From the NCBI RefSeq assembly GCF_000783395.1, contig NZ_JSFK01000013.1:237-45111 (forward strand): 44,875 nt of DNA, given 5' to 3'. The stretch is from Pseudomonas chlororaphis. Lineage in GTDB: Bacteria; Pseudomonadota; Gammaproteobacteria; Pseudomonadales; Pseudomonadaceae. Both the position numbers and the translations under genes were made by a program. This document shows positions 6,122-16,740 of the stretch, piece after piece (position 1 is the first letter of the stretch; the number at the start of each line of letters is the position of its first letter). The notes beneath the pieces were generated by a model. The model did not search any database. It was not told the origin of the DNA and was given only the letters and a program-made list of their open reading frames with translations.

Positions 6122-9100
6122 GTGGAAGCAAGGTTTGGTGTCGCCCTCGTTTCGCGCTTTTCCCCTCTTTCCCTTGCTGTGCATCTGAGTGTCGCCGGGC
6201 TGTTGTTCGGCGGCGTCAGCGCACCTGCGCTGGCCACGTGCTCCACGGCCGGTTCAATCGTGACGTGTACGGGAGTGCCACCACTGCCACTGGTTCCCAA
6301 CGACTTTGCCAGTGCTTCTAACAACCTGACGGTCAACGTCAACAGCGGCGCGCAGATGAATGCGACCCTTGGCGGGCATGTCATGGACCTGACGGGGGTC
6401 AACATTACCCTGAACAACTCCGGCATCATGGATCCGGCAGTGCTCGGTCTGGTGTCGGTTTTGAGTGGCGGGGCATTCATCGGCAGCGGCGCTACCAGCA
6501 CGGTCAGCGTGCTCAACAATGCTGGCGCGATCATGCGTGGCACCGGGATGTTGCTGGGGCTGAACCTGACGAGCATCGATGGCTTGGCCCTTTCGGTTAA
6601 CAACGCAGCAGCGGGCACCACCAGCATCACCAACAACGGCACCATCACCTCGACAGGACTCTCGATCGGCGGCATCACGTTGGCGGATACCCCGGTGATC
6701 GGCGTCTACGGTGGTTCGCAGGTCAACATGACCAACAGCAACACCGGTGTGATCAACGGCAGGATCGCCTTCGAAACCTCGGCGGCGGGCAACACCTTCA
6801 CTAACGCCGGTGCGATTACCGGCGGTGTGTCGATGGGCGCGGCGAGCACCAACACCTTCACCGCGGTGACCGGTTCTTCGGTGCAGGTCGGTGACGGTGT
6901 GCAAGTCAGTGTCGGGCTTGGCGGCCTGATCAACATCAACCTGACGTTCGCTCCGACCGGCACGGTCGATGGTGGTTTGGGCGGCACCAACAGTCTGATC
7001 CTGCAAAACCCGGCCGGCGTCGGCGGCGGTATCACCGGGACTGGCACGGCCTCGAGCGCCACCTACGTCAACTTCAACAACCTGACCCTCAACAGTGGCA
7101 CCTGGACCTTGCAGGGGCCATTGGTCAGCGGCGCGACCACGCTCAACGGCGGTATCGCGAATTTCAACAACAACGCCACGTTCGGCAGCGGCGTAATCAC
7201 CTCCAACGGCGGGATCCTGCAGGCCAGTAACGCCGGGTTGAACATCAGCAATCTGATCTCCCTCGGCGCCGGCGGCGTGACGGTGCAAGGCACTAACGCG
7301 ACCACGCTGAGCGGGGTGATTTCCGGCAGCGGTGGCCTGACCAAACTCGACGCCAGCCAGTTGAACCTCAGCGCTGCCAACACCTATCTGGGCAACACCA
7401 CGCTCAATGGCGGCACCGTGCAGGTGAGCAACAATCAGGCGTTCAGCACCGGCACGCTCAATGTGACCGGCGCGACGACCCTGAGCGCACCGGGCACGAT
7501 CAGCCTGGCCAATGCCATCAGCCTCGGCGGCACATTGACCGCCGGCGGCACTGGCGCGCTGACCCTTGGCGGTTTGATCAGCGGCAGCAGCGGCCTGACC
7601 AAAACCGGCAGCGGCAGCCTGACCGTCAGTGGCGTCAACAGCGGTTTCACCGGCACCACCACCCTGAGCGCCGGCAGCCTGCTGGTGACCAACAACAACT
7701 CGCTGGGCAGCGGCGCGCTGAACACGGCCGCCGGTACCAGTCTCGACAGCACCGCCAACGTCACTCTGGCCAACGACATCGCGATGACCGGCGCGCTCAA
7801 CGTGCTCGGCAGCAATGCGCTGAGCCTCGGCGGTGTGTTGTCCGGAACCGGCGGGATTACCAAATCCGGCAGCGCCAGCCTGACCCTGAGCGGCAACAAC
7901 ACCAACAGCGGCAACACGCTGCTCAACGCTGGCAGCCTGTTCGTCGGCAGCAACACCGCGCTGGGGACCGGCGCGCTGAATGCGGCGGCGGGCACCACGC
8001 TGGATGCGACCACAGCGGTGACATTGGCGAATGCCGTCGCACTGACGGGAGGCGTGACCATCGGTGGCACGCAGGCGTTGGGCTTGAGCGGTGTCGTCAG
8101 CGGCGCCGGCAACTTGATCAAAAACGGCACGGCGAACCTCAGCCTCAGCGGCAACAACACCTTCTCCGGCGGTACCGCGCTGAATGCAGGGACGCTGATT
8201 GTCGGCTCCAACACCGCGCTGGGCACCGGTGCTTTGACCACGGCGGCAGGCACCACCCTCGACGCCAGCACCGCAGTTGCACTGACCAACGCAGTTTCCC
8301 TTGGCGGTAACCTGACTGTCGGCGGCAGCGCCAACCTGACCCTCGGCGGCATCGTCAGCGGCAGCGGCGGGCTGACCAAAAACGGCGCGGCCAACTTGAT
8401 CCTTAATGGCGCCAACACCTTCCTCGGTGCCATCGCGTTGAACGCGGGCACGATTACGGCGGGTGCCAACGCGGCGCTCGGCAGCGGCAACATCACCGTT
8501 GGCGGCGTGGCAACTCTGGACAGCAATGCCGCAGTGACCCTGAACAACGCGGTCATTCTCAACAACAGCCTGGGGATAGGCGGCAGCAACGCGTTGACCC
8601 TCGGCGGGGTGATCAGCGGCGCCAGCCAACTGGTGAAAAACGGCGCCGCCAACCTCACGCTCAACGGCACCAACACCTACAGCGGCGGCACCACGCTGAA
8701 TGCCGGCAGCCTGACCGTTGGCAACGGCGCAGCACTGGGCACCGGCGCCTTGTCGGTGGAAGGCGCGGGCACCCTCAACGGCAGCTCCGCCGTGACCCTC
8801 AACAATAACGTGATTCTCAACGCCAACCTCACCGCTGGCGGCGCCAACGCGCTGACCCTTGGCGGTGTGATCAGTGGCAGCAACGGCTTGATCAAAACCG
8901 GCGCGTCGAGCCTGACCCTCACCGGCAACAACACCTACACCGGCACCACGGCGCTGAATGCCGGTTCACTGATTGTCGGTTCCAGCACCGCCCTTGGCAC
9001 CGGCACACTCAACGCCTCGAACGGCACCACCCTCGATGCCAGTACCGCCGCGACGCTGGCCAACAACGTCAACCTCGCCGGCACCCTGACTGTGGGCGGG

Positions 9101-12100
9101 ACCAATGCGCTGACCCTCGGCGGCGTGGTCGCCGGTATCGGTGGACTGACCAAGAACGGCGCTGCCGACCTGACCCTCAGTGGCGCCAACACGTATTTTG
9201 GCAACACCGCGTTGAACACCGGCAAATTGATTGTCGGCAGCAACACCGCGCTGGGTTCCGGTACGTTGAACGCAGCGGCCAATACCACGCTGGACGCCAA
9301 CACGGCGGTCAGCCTGAACAATGCCGTGGCACTCGCCGGTGCCTTGAACATCGGCGGCACGGCGAATATGACCCTGACCGGACTGGTCAGCGGCGCCGGT
9401 AGTCTGGTGAAAAACGGCGCGGCCAATCTGATTCTCAACGCCGCCAACAGCTACGCCGGCGGCACCACGCTGAACGCTGGCACACTGACCGTCGGCAACA
9501 GTTCGGCGCTGGGTTCCGGGGCATTGACCGTCGCAGGCGCCGCAACGCTGGACAGCAACTCGCCGCTGGTCAGCCTCAACAACGCGGTCGCATTGAACGC
9601 CGCGCTGACCGTGGGTGGCACGCAGAATCTCACCCTCGGCGGCATCACCAGCGGCACTGGCCAGTTGATCAAAAACGGCGCAGCCAACCTGACCCTCAAC
9701 GGCAACAACAGCTTCAGCGGCGGCACCACGCTCAATGCCGGAACACTCACCTTGGGCAATGCCAACAGTCTGGGCAGTGGCGCATTGATCGTCGGCGGTG
9801 CGGCGACACTGGATAACAGTGCATCGTTCGGCATCGGCAACGCGATCACTTTGAACGCCGGGCTGACGGTTGCCGGCAACAACGATTTGAGCCTGAACGG
9901 CATCATCGACGGCGCCGGCAACTTGACCAAAAACGGTTTGTCAGACCTGACTCTGGCCGGCAACAACACCTTCACCGGTGCGCTGAATATCATCTCCGGC
10001 AGCGTTACCACCCTCAACAGCAACGCGCTGGGCAACACCGCCGGCGTCAACATCAGCGCCGGCGCCGGGCTGAATCTGGGCAGCAACGCCAGCCTCGGTG
10101 CGCTGACCGGCAGCGGCAGTGTGCAGCTCACCGGCAGCAATCTGCTGACCGTCGGCACCGGCAACGTCACCAGCATCTTTGACGGCGATCTCAGCGGCAG
10201 CGGCGGCCTGGTCAAAGTCGGCACCGGCACCTTGAACCTCACTGGCATCAACGGCATTACCGGCAACACCGCGATCGATGGCGGTATCGTGAATCTCACG
10301 GGTTCGCTGGGCAGTGCGCAAGTCAACGTCAATACCGGTGGCACGCTGACCGGTACCGGCTCTGCGCTCGGCGCGGTCAACATCAACAACGGTGGGCATC
10401 TGGCGTTGTCGTCGGGCAACACCTTGTCGGCGAGTGCTCTGACTCTTGGCGCCGGCAGCAACGTTGATGTGGCACTGGGCACACCGTCGACCGCGTCGCT
10501 GATGAACGTCGGCGGCAATCTCACCCTCGACGGCAATCTCAACGTCACCGATGCCGGTGGTTTTGGCGTCGGCGTGTATCGCCTGTTCAACTACACCGGC
10601 GCCCTGACCAACCTCGGTCTGGATGTCGCTAGCGTGCCGGTCGGTTACGGCCTCGGCGATCTGCTGGTGCAAACCGGCGTGGCTAATCAGATCAACATTC
10701 AAGTCTCCGCGCCGAACAGCAACATCCGTTACTGGGATGGCAGCCAGACCATCGCCAACGGCGTGGTCGATGGCGGCAGCGGCACGTGGAACGCGGTCGG
10801 CACCAACTGGACCGACGCCAACGGTTTGGTCAACCAGCCGTGGGCCGGCGACTTCGCGGTGTTCCAGGGCACTGCCGGCACGGTGACGGTGAACGGCACC
10901 CAAGCGTTTACCGGCATGCAATTCCTCACCGATGGCTACAACGTGGTCAACGGTGCGGCGGGGCAACTCACGGCGGTCAACGGCACCGGCGGCACCACTT
11001 CGTTGCGCGTCGATCCGGGCGTGACCGCGACCATCAATGCCAATATCGATGGCAGCGGCATTCTCAATAAACTCGACGCCGGCACCTTGGCGCTCGGCGG
11101 TGCCAACACCTATACCGGCGGCACACAACTGGACGGCGGCAAGATTATTGTCGGCAGCAACACCGCGCTCGGCACCGGAACGTTGACGGCGAATGCCGGT
11201 ACGCAACTGGACAGCAACGCGGCGGTAACACTGGCCAACGCGGCGACGCTCAACGGCAACCTCACCGTGGTCGGCAGCAATGCACTGACCCTCAACGGCG
11301 TGATTGGCGGCACTGGCGGCCTGATCAAAACCGGCACGGCGAACCTGACCCTCGGCGGCAACAACGCCTTTCTCGGCCCGGTGGCGCTGAACGCCGGCGG
11401 ACTGATTCTGGCGTCGAACTCGGCGCTCGGCTCCGGCACGTTGAACGCGGCGGGCGGCACCACGCTGGATGCGAGCACTGCAGTTTCGCTGAACAACGCG
11501 GTGAATCTGGCCGGCAATCTCGGCATTGGCGGCACGGCGGATCTGACCTTGTCCGGCACGGTCAACGGCGCCGGCAGCCTGAGCAAAAACGGCGCCGCCA
11601 ACCTGACTCTCAGCGGCAATAACAACTTCCTCGGTGGCACCACCCTCAACGCCGGCACGCTGACCGCCGGCAGCAACTCGGCGCTGGGTCTGGGCAATCT
11701 CACCGTAGCCGGCGCCTCGGCGCTGGACAGCAACAGTGCGCTGAGCCTGGGCAACAACGTCGTGCTCAACGCCAACCTGAGCAACACCGGCAGCAACAAT
11801 CTGACCCTCGCGGGTGTGGTCAGCGGCGCGGGTGGCTTGATCAAGGACGGCGCGTCGAACCTGACACTCAACGGCATCAACACCTTCACCGGCGGTACCA
11901 CGCTGAATGCCGGCACGCTGACCCTCGGTACGGGCGCGTCTCTGGGCAGCGGCGCGCTGACCGTGGCCGGTGCTTCCACCCTCGACAATTCCGCGCCTCT
12001 GGTGCTGGCCAACAACCTCAGCGTCAATGCCAATCTGGCTCTGGCCGGTAACAACAACCTGACCCTTGGCGGTGTGATTGCCGGCGCCGGCACGTTGACC

Positions 12101-15100
12101 AAGAACGGTCTGGCCGACGTAACCCTGAGCGGCAACAACACCTTCAGCGGCACCTTCGATGTGGCGTCCGGCAGCCTGACCACACTGAGTGGCGCAGCGC
12201 TGGGCAACAACGCTACGGTCAATCTCGCGGGTGGCGCGGCGCTTAATCTCGGTGCTTCCGGCAGCCTCGCCAGCCTGACAGGCAGCGGCACGGCGCTGAT
12301 TGGCACTGGCAATACGTTGAGCCTCGGTGGCAACAACGTCAGCAGCACCTTCGCCGGCATCCTCAGCGGCGACGGCAGCCTGAGCAAACTCGGCAGCGGC
12401 ACCCTGACCCTCAGCGGCATCAGCGACCTGACCGGTGACACCAACGTCAACGCCGGCACCTTGCAGGTCAACGGCTCACTGGCCAGTGGCAACGTGCTGG
12501 TCAACAGCGGCGGCACCCTCGGTGGCAGCGGCACGTTGACCGGTGCCGTGACGGTGGCCGATGGCGGGCATCTGGCGGGCGTCACCGGCAGTACGCTGAG
12601 CGTCAGTTCGCTGCTGTTCAACGGCAATTCCAACTTCGACGTTGGCCTCGGCACACCGGTGTCCGGTGGCGGCAATGCGCTAGTCAGCGTCGGCGGTAAC
12701 CTGACCCTCGACGGCACCCTCAATGTCAGCGACATCGGTGGTTTTGGCAGCGGCGTCTATCGCCTGATCGACTACACCGGCGGCCTGACCGACAACGGCA
12801 TGCTCTTCGGCACACTGCCGGGCAGCGTCAGCCCGGGCGATCTGACCCTGCAAACTGCGCTGGCCAATCAGATCAACCTGCTGGTCACCGCACCGGGCGT
12901 CACCGTGCAGTTCTGGGACGGCAATCAACTGGTGGCCAACGGTTCTGTAGAGGGCGGCAGCGGCACCTGGGGCACCGGCACCACCAACTGGACCGACGTC
13001 AACGGCACCACCAACCAAGCCTGGACCAACAGCTTCGCGGTGTTCCAGGGCGCGGCCGGCACGGTCACCGTCAATGGCGCACAAACCATCACTGGCATGC
13101 AGTTCGTCACCGATGGCTACAGCCTGGTGAATGGCACGGCGGGCTCGCTGAATCTGGTCAACGGTTCGCTGGGCAATGCCACGGTGCGGGTTGACCCGAA
13201 CGCCACGGCAACCATTGGCGTCGCACTCAACGGCAGCGGCACGCTGGGCAAATACGACACCGGTACGCTCGTGCTCAACGCGGCCAACGGCTACACCGGT
13301 GGCACCGCGCTCAACGGCGGCAAGATCGTGGTTGGCAACAACGCGGCGCTCGGCACTGGCGTATTGACTGCGGCGGACGGCACCGCGCTGGACAGTAATG
13401 CAGCCGTGACCTTGGGTAACGACGTGGTCGTCAACGGTGGTTTGACCGTTGCCGGTTCCAACGCCCTGACCCTCGATGGCGTGGTCAGCGGCAGCGGCAG
13501 CCTGATCAAGGCCGGCGCATCGAGCCTGACCCTCAACGGCAGCAACACTTACACCGGTGGTACTCAACTCGCCGGCGGTACGCTGATCCTCGGCAACAAC
13601 AGTGCACTCAGCAGCGCTGCGCTTAACGTGACCGGTGACGGCACGCTCGACAGCACCTCGGCGCTGCAACTGGCCAACGCCATCAACCTTGGCGCGCAAC
13701 TGACCCTCGCCGGCAACCAGAACACCACGCTGATCGGTGCGGTGACCGGCACCGGCAGTCTGCTGAAAAATGGTGCCGGTGATCTCGTCCTCAGTGGTGC
13801 CAACACCTACAGCGGCGGCACCACGCTGAACGGCGGCACGACGCGCGGTGATACCAGCAGCCTGCAAGGTGCGATCGTCAACAACGCGACGCTGACCTTC
13901 GAGCAAAACGCCGATGGCAGTTACACCGGCAATCTCACCGGCGCCGGTACGCTGAATAAAACCGGTACCGGTCAATTGCTCCTGACCGGCAACAACACCT
14001 TCACCGGCAACACCTCGGTGCAGGCTGGCAACTTGATCGTCAACGGTGTGCTCAACAGCGCCAACGTCAACGTTGCCAGCGGCGCGAGTATCGGCGGTGG
14101 CGGCCAGCTCGGTGGCGCCGTGCAACTGGCCAACGGTGCGACGCTGGCCGGTGGCGGCACCGCAACGCCGTTGTCAGTCGGTTCGCTGGCCCTGTCGTCG
14201 GGAACCAATCTGGACTTCAGCCTCGGCTCGGCGGCCAGTTCGACCACCGTGGTCAACGTCGCCGGCAACCTGACCCTCGACGGTACGCTGAACATCAGCA
14301 ATGCCGGCGGTTTCGGCACCGGCGTCTATCAACTGTTCAGCTACGGCGGCAGCCTGACCGACAACGGTCTGGTGTATGGCAGCCTGCCGGTGTCGGCGGC
14401 CAATCTGACCCTGCAAACCGCCATCGCCAACCAGATCAACCTGCTGGTGCAAGGCACGCCGGGTGAGGTGCAGTTCTGGAACGGTGGCACTACCAATCCG
14501 GACGGCAGCATCGGTGGCGGCAGTGGTGTATGGGGCCCAGGCACCAACTGGACCGATCCGAGCGGTACTCAGGCCCTGGCTTCAAATGGTCAGTTCGCGG
14601 TGTTCGGTGGCCAGGCGGGTACGGTGACCGTGCAGGGCAATCAGAACTTCACCGGCCTGCAATTCCTCTCCGGCGGCTACAGCCTGGTTCCGGGGGCTGG
14701 CGGTACGCTGACGCCAGTCAACGGCGCGGATGGCAGTCTCGCGCCAGTGCGGGTCAATGCCGGTGGGAGTGCGGAAATCTCCGCACCGCTGGTGGGCACG
14801 GGCGGCATCGAAAAACTCGATTCCGGCACGCTGGTGCTCAGTGGCGCCAACACCTACAGCGGTGGCACCACGGTCAGCGGCGGTACGCTGGTCGGTAACA
14901 CCACCAGCCTGCAGGGCAACATCCTTAACAACGCATCGCTGCTCTTCTTGCAGAACTTCAATGGTCAGTTCAACGGATCGCTGCGCGGACTTGGCGCGAT
15001 GCTCAAACGCGGTACCGGTACCTTGCTGTTGACCGGTGATAATCCGTTCAGCGGCACGGTTGCGGTCGATCAAGGTGTGCTGCAAGTCGGCAGCCTCGCG

Positions 15101-16645
15101 GCGCGCGCCTCGCTGGGCGGGCAAGTCACCGTGGCCAACGGTGCGGGGTTGAGCGGTAACGGCAGCGTCGGCTCGGTGGTCAACCATGGCGTTGTCACCT
15201 CGGGCTCCGAAGCGGGCACCCTGAGCGTGGCCGGTAATCTGACCAACGCATCTGACGGTGTGCTGGCCCTGACGGTCAGCTCGCCAACCGCTACACCACT
15301 GGCAATCGGTGGCACGGCGACCCTGGGCGGTGGCCTGCAGGTCAACTCGCTGGCACCGTTCACCGGCAACACCACGTACTCGCTGATCACCGCGGGCGGT
15401 GGCGTGAATGGCACCTTCAGCGCTGCGGATCTGCCGCAATACGCGTTCCTCAATACCGCACTGGTGTATGACGCCAATGCAGTGAACCTGGTGGTCAGCC
15501 GCAATGGCAACTCGTTCGCCGACGTCGCCGCCACCGGCAACCAGTTCCGGACCGCCACCGCGCTGTCGAACAACGGCCCGGCCGGTGCGGCGTTGCAGAA
15601 CGAGATTGTCAACCTCAGTGTCGCCGGCGCGCGTAACGCCTTCGACAGTCTGTCCGGTGAGATCCACGCCAGCACCGCCAGCGCCATCCTTGAGGATTCG
15701 CGCTACGTGCGTGACGCGGTCAACGATCGCATGCGCCAACCGTCATGCAGCGCGGCGGATGATCCACGCCGCGCCTTGGCGCCAAGTGGCAACCAACTGA
15801 GCAGCAACGGTTGCCACGGCGAAATGGTCGGCTGGGCCCGTGCACTCGGCGCATGGGGCGAGTCGGATGGAGACAGCAACGCGGCGAAGCTCGACCGCAA
15901 CCTCAGCGGTTTCATGCTCGGCACCGACAAGCAACTCGATGACCAGTGGCGCGTGGGCATGGCCGCCGGTTACACCCGCAGCGACCTCGATGCCCATGAC
16001 CGTCGCTCGGATGCCACCGTCGAAAGCTATCACCTGGCGGCGTACCTCAACTCGCAGTTCGATGCCCTGGCGGTGCGCCTCGGCGCGGCTTACAGCTGGC
16101 ACGACATCGAAACCAAACGCAACGTCAGCGTCGGCAGCTACAACGACCGCTTGAAAGCCAACTACGACGCACGCAGCGCGCAGGTGTTCGGTGAAGTCGG
16201 TTACACCATTGAAGCCGGTGGCATTGCCCTTGAGCCGTTCGCAGGGCTCGCCTACGTCAACTACGACACCGACAAGGCTAAGGAGAAAGGCGGAGTAGGG
16301 CGCCTGGAAGCCGATGCCGATCAGGACATCACCTTCTCGACCCTCGGCGTGCGTGCCGGCAAAGTCATCACCCTGGCCAACGGCGGGCAATTCACCCCGC
16401 GCGCGGCCATCGGCTGGCGCCATGCCTTCGGCGACACCAAGCCTGATGCCGACCTGACCTTCATCGACGGCGGCGCCTCGTTCAGCACCCAAGGTGTGCC
16501 GATCGCCAAGGACAGCGCCATCGTTGAAGCGGGAGTCGACTTCCAGATCAGCCCGACCGGCAAACTCGGGGTCGGCTATTCCGGACAACTGTCGAACGAC
16601 AGCAATGACCATGCGATGACCATCAGCTTCAGCCTTGGCTTCTGA
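6122..16645 (+). CDS. Giant autotransporter adhesin (type Va), 3507 aa
   Basis: A very large secreted beta-helix protein. The start is GTG at 6122, 6 bases after AAGGAG. Residues 1-38 are a signal peptide ending APALA. Residues about 40-400 are a distinct N-terminal part rich in NNAG/NNSG turns. Then come dozens of autotransporter-associated beta-strand repeats of about 65-75 residues (GSGGLTKNGAANLTLSGNNTY, TALGTGALTVAG). A non-repeat module (YRLxxYTG…, WDGNQ, GGSGTW, NWTD, AVFQGxAGTVTVNG) recurs near residues 1490-1660, 2216-2390 and 2738-2917. A pertactin-like junction (FDSLSGEIHASTASAILEDSR) leads to the C-terminal beta-barrel at about 3235-3507, ending SFSLGF. Only four or so cysteines are present. 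The likely role is adhesion or biofilm; no protease motif was seen. Long reverse-strand ORFs inside it are shadows of the repeat codons. Confidence 0.95.
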   Translation: MEARFGVALVSRFSPLSLAVHLSVAGLLFGGVSAPALATCSTAGSIVTCTGVPPLPLVPNDFASASNNLTVNVNSGAQMNATLGGHVMDLTGVNITLNNSGIMDPAVLGLVSVLSGGAFIGSGATSTVSVLNNAGAIMRGTGMLLGLNLTSIDGLALSVNNAAAGTTSITNNGTITSTGLSIGGITLADTPVIGVYGGSQVNMTNSNTGVINGRIAFETSAAGNTFTNAGAITGGVSMGAASTNTFTAVTGSSVQVGDGVQVSVGLGGLININLTFAPTGTVDGGLGGTNSLILQNPAGVGGGITGTGTASSATYVNFNNLTLNSGTWTLQGPLVSGATTLNGGIANFNNNATFGSGVITSNGGILQASNAGLNISNLISLGAGGVTVQGTNATTLSGVISGSGGLTKLDASQLNLSAANTYLGNTTLNGGTVQVSNNQAFSTGTLNVTGATTLSAPGTISLANAISLGGTLTAGGTGALTLGGLISGSSGLTKTGSGSLTVSGVNSGFTGTTTLSAGSLLVTNNNSLGSGALNTAAGTSLDSTANVTLANDIAMTGALNVLGSNALSLGGVLSGTGGITKSGSASLTLSGNNTNSGNTLLNAGSLFVGSNTALGTGALNAAAGTTLDATTAVTLANAVALTGGVTIGGTQALGLSGVVSGAGNLIKNGTANLSLSGNNTFSGGTALNAGTLIVGSNTALGTGALTTAAGTTLDASTAVALTNAVSLGGNLTVGGSANLTLGGIVSGSGGLTKNGAANLILNGANTFLGAIALNAGTITAGANAALGSGNITVGGVATLDSNAAVTLNNAVILNNSLGIGGSNALTLGGVISGASQLVKNGAANLTLNGTNTYSGGTTLNAGSLTVGNGAALGTGALSVEGAGTLNGSSAVTLNNNVILNANLTAGGANALTLGGVISGSNGLIKTGASSLTLTGNNTYTGTTALNAGSLIVGSSTALGTGTLNASNGTTLDASTAATLANNVNLAGTLTVGGTNALTLGGVVAGIGGLTKNGAADLTLSGANTYFGNTALNTGKLIVGSNTALGSGTLNAAANTTLDANTAVSLNNAVALAGALNIGGTANMTLTGLVSGAGSLVKNGAANLILNAANSYAGGTTLNAGTLTVGNSSALGSGALTVAGAATLDSNSPLVSLNNAVALNAALTVGGTQNLTLGGITSGTGQLIKNGAANLTLNGNNSFSGGTTLNAGTLTLGNANSLGSGALIVGGAATLDNSASFGIGNAITLNAGLTVAGNNDLSLNGIIDGAGNLTKNGLSDLTLAGNNTFTGALNIISGSVTTLNSNALGNTAGVNISAGAGLNLGSNASLGALTGSGSVQLTGSNLLTVGTGNVTSIFDGDLSGSGGLVKVGTGTLNLTGINGITGNTAIDGGIVNLTGSLGSAQVNVNTGGTLTGTGSALGAVNINNGGHLALSSGNTLSASALTLGAGSNVDVALGTPSTASLMNVGGNLTLDGNLNVTDAGGFGVGVYRLFNYTGALTNLGLDVASVPVGYGLGDLLVQTGVANQINIQVSAPNSNIRYWDGSQTIANGVVDGGSGTWNAVGTNWTDANGLVNQPWAGDFAVFQGTAGTVTVNGTQAFTGMQFLTDGYNVVNGAAGQLTAVNGTGGTTSLRVDPGVTATINANIDGSGILNKLDAGTLALGGANTYTGGTQLDGGKIIVGSNTALGTGTLTANAGTQLDSNAAVTLANAATLNGNLTVVGSNALTLNGVIGGTGGLIKTGTANLTLGGNNAFLGPVALNAGGLILASNSALGSGTLNAAGGTTLDASTAVSLNNAVNLAGNLGIGGTADLTLSGTVNGAGSLSKNGAANLTLSGNNNFLGGTTLNAGTLTAGSNSALGLGNLTVAGASALDSNSALSLGNNVVLNANLSNTGSNNLTLAGVVSGAGGLIKDGASNLTLNGINTFTGGTTLNAGTLTLGTGASLGSGALTVAGASTLDNSAPLVLANNLSVNANLALAGNNNLTLGGVIAGAGTLTKNGLADVTLSGNNTFSGTFDVASGSLTTLSGAALGNNATVNLAGGAALNLGASGSLASLTGSGTALIGTGNTLSLGGNNVSSTFAGILSGDGSLSKLGSGTLTLSGISDLTGDTNVNAGTLQVNGSLASGNVLVNSGGTLGGSGTLTGAVTVADGGHLAGVTGSTLSVSSLLFNGNSNFDVGLGTPVSGGGNALVSVGGNLTLDGTLNVSDIGGFGSGVYRLIDYTGGLTDNGMLFGTLPGSVSPGDLTLQTALANQINLLVTAPGVTVQFWDGNQLVANGSVEGGSGTWGTGTTNWTDVNGTTNQAWTNSFAVFQGAAGTVTVNGAQTITGMQFVTDGYSLVNGTAGSLNLVNGSLGNATVRVDPNATATIGVALNGSGTLGKYDTGTLVLNAANGYTGGTALNGGKIVVGNNAALGTGVLTAADGTALDSNAAVTLGNDVVVNGGLTVAGSNALTLDGVVSGSGSLIKAGASSLTLNGSNTYTGGTQLAGGTLILGNNSALSSAALNVTGDGTLDSTSALQLANAINLGAQLTLAGNQNTTLIGAVTGTGSLLKNGAGDLVLSGANTYSGGTTLNGGTTRGDTSSLQGAIVNNATLTFEQNADGSYTGNLTGAGTLNKTGTGQLLLTGNNTFTGNTSVQAGNLIVNGVLNSANVNVASGASIGGGGQLGGAVQLANGATLAGGGTATPLSVGSLALSSGTNLDFSLGSAASSTTVVNVAGNLTLDGTLNISNAGGFGTGVYQLFSYGGSLTDNGLVYGSLPVSAANLTLQTAIANQINLLVQGTPGEVQFWNGGTTNPDGSIGGGSGVWGPGTNWTDPSGTQALASNGQFAVFGGQAGTVTVQGNQNFTGLQFLSGGYSLVPGAGGTLTPVNGADGSLAPVRVNAGGSAEISAPLVGTGGIEKLDSGTLVLSGANTYSGGTTVSGGTLVGNTTSLQGNILNNASLLFLQNFNGQFNGSLRGLGAMLKRGTGTLLLTGDNPFSGTVAVDQGVLQVGSLAARASLGGQVTVANGAGLSGNGSVGSVVNHGVVTSGSEAGTLSVAGNLTNASDGVLALTVSSPTATPLAIGGTATLGGGLQVNSLAPFTGNTTYSLITAGGGVNGTFSAADLPQYAFLNTALVYDANAVNLVVSRNGNSFADVAATGNQFRTATALSNNGPAGAALQNEIVNLSVAGARNAFDSLSGEIHASTASAILEDSRYVRDAVNDRMRQPSCSAADDPRRALAPSGNQLSSNGCHGEMVGWARALGAWGESDGDSNAAKLDRNLSGFMLGTDKQLDDQWRVGMAAGYTRSDLDAHDRRSDATVESYHLAAYLNSQFDALAVRLGAAYSWHDIETKRNVSVGSYNDRLKANYDARSAQVFGEVGYTIEAGGIALEPFAGLAYVNYDTDKAKEKGGVGRLEADADQDITFSTLGVRAGKVITLANGGQFTPRAAIGWRHAFGDTKPDADLTFIDGGASFSTQGVPIAKDSAIVEAGVDFQISPTGKLGVGYSGQLSNDSNDHAMTISFSLGF

Positions 16646-16667
16646 TTTAGGGTCGAAGCACTTTTAG

Positions 16668-16692
16668 CCGCCCGTAAGGGCGGTTTTTTTTT
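16668..16692 (+). terminator. Rho-independent terminator after the adhesin gene
   Basis: CCGCCC at 16668-16673, loop GTAA, GGGCGG at 16678-16683, then nine T (16684-16692). It lies 22 bp after the adhesin stop and before the convergent OmpA-domain gene. Confidence 0.9.
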
Positions 16693-16740
16693 AGGGCAAA
16701 AGGGTGGCTCATTCCTCAATCAGGAATCTGGGTGCAGCGC

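Noticed and set aside
6254..15739. Several long reverse-strand ORFs (up to about 790 codons) inside the adhesin gene
   Set aside because: Their translations are A/V/P/G-rich mirror images of the GGC/AAC repeat codons, with no domain, start site or ribosome site. They are shadows of the repetitive gene.
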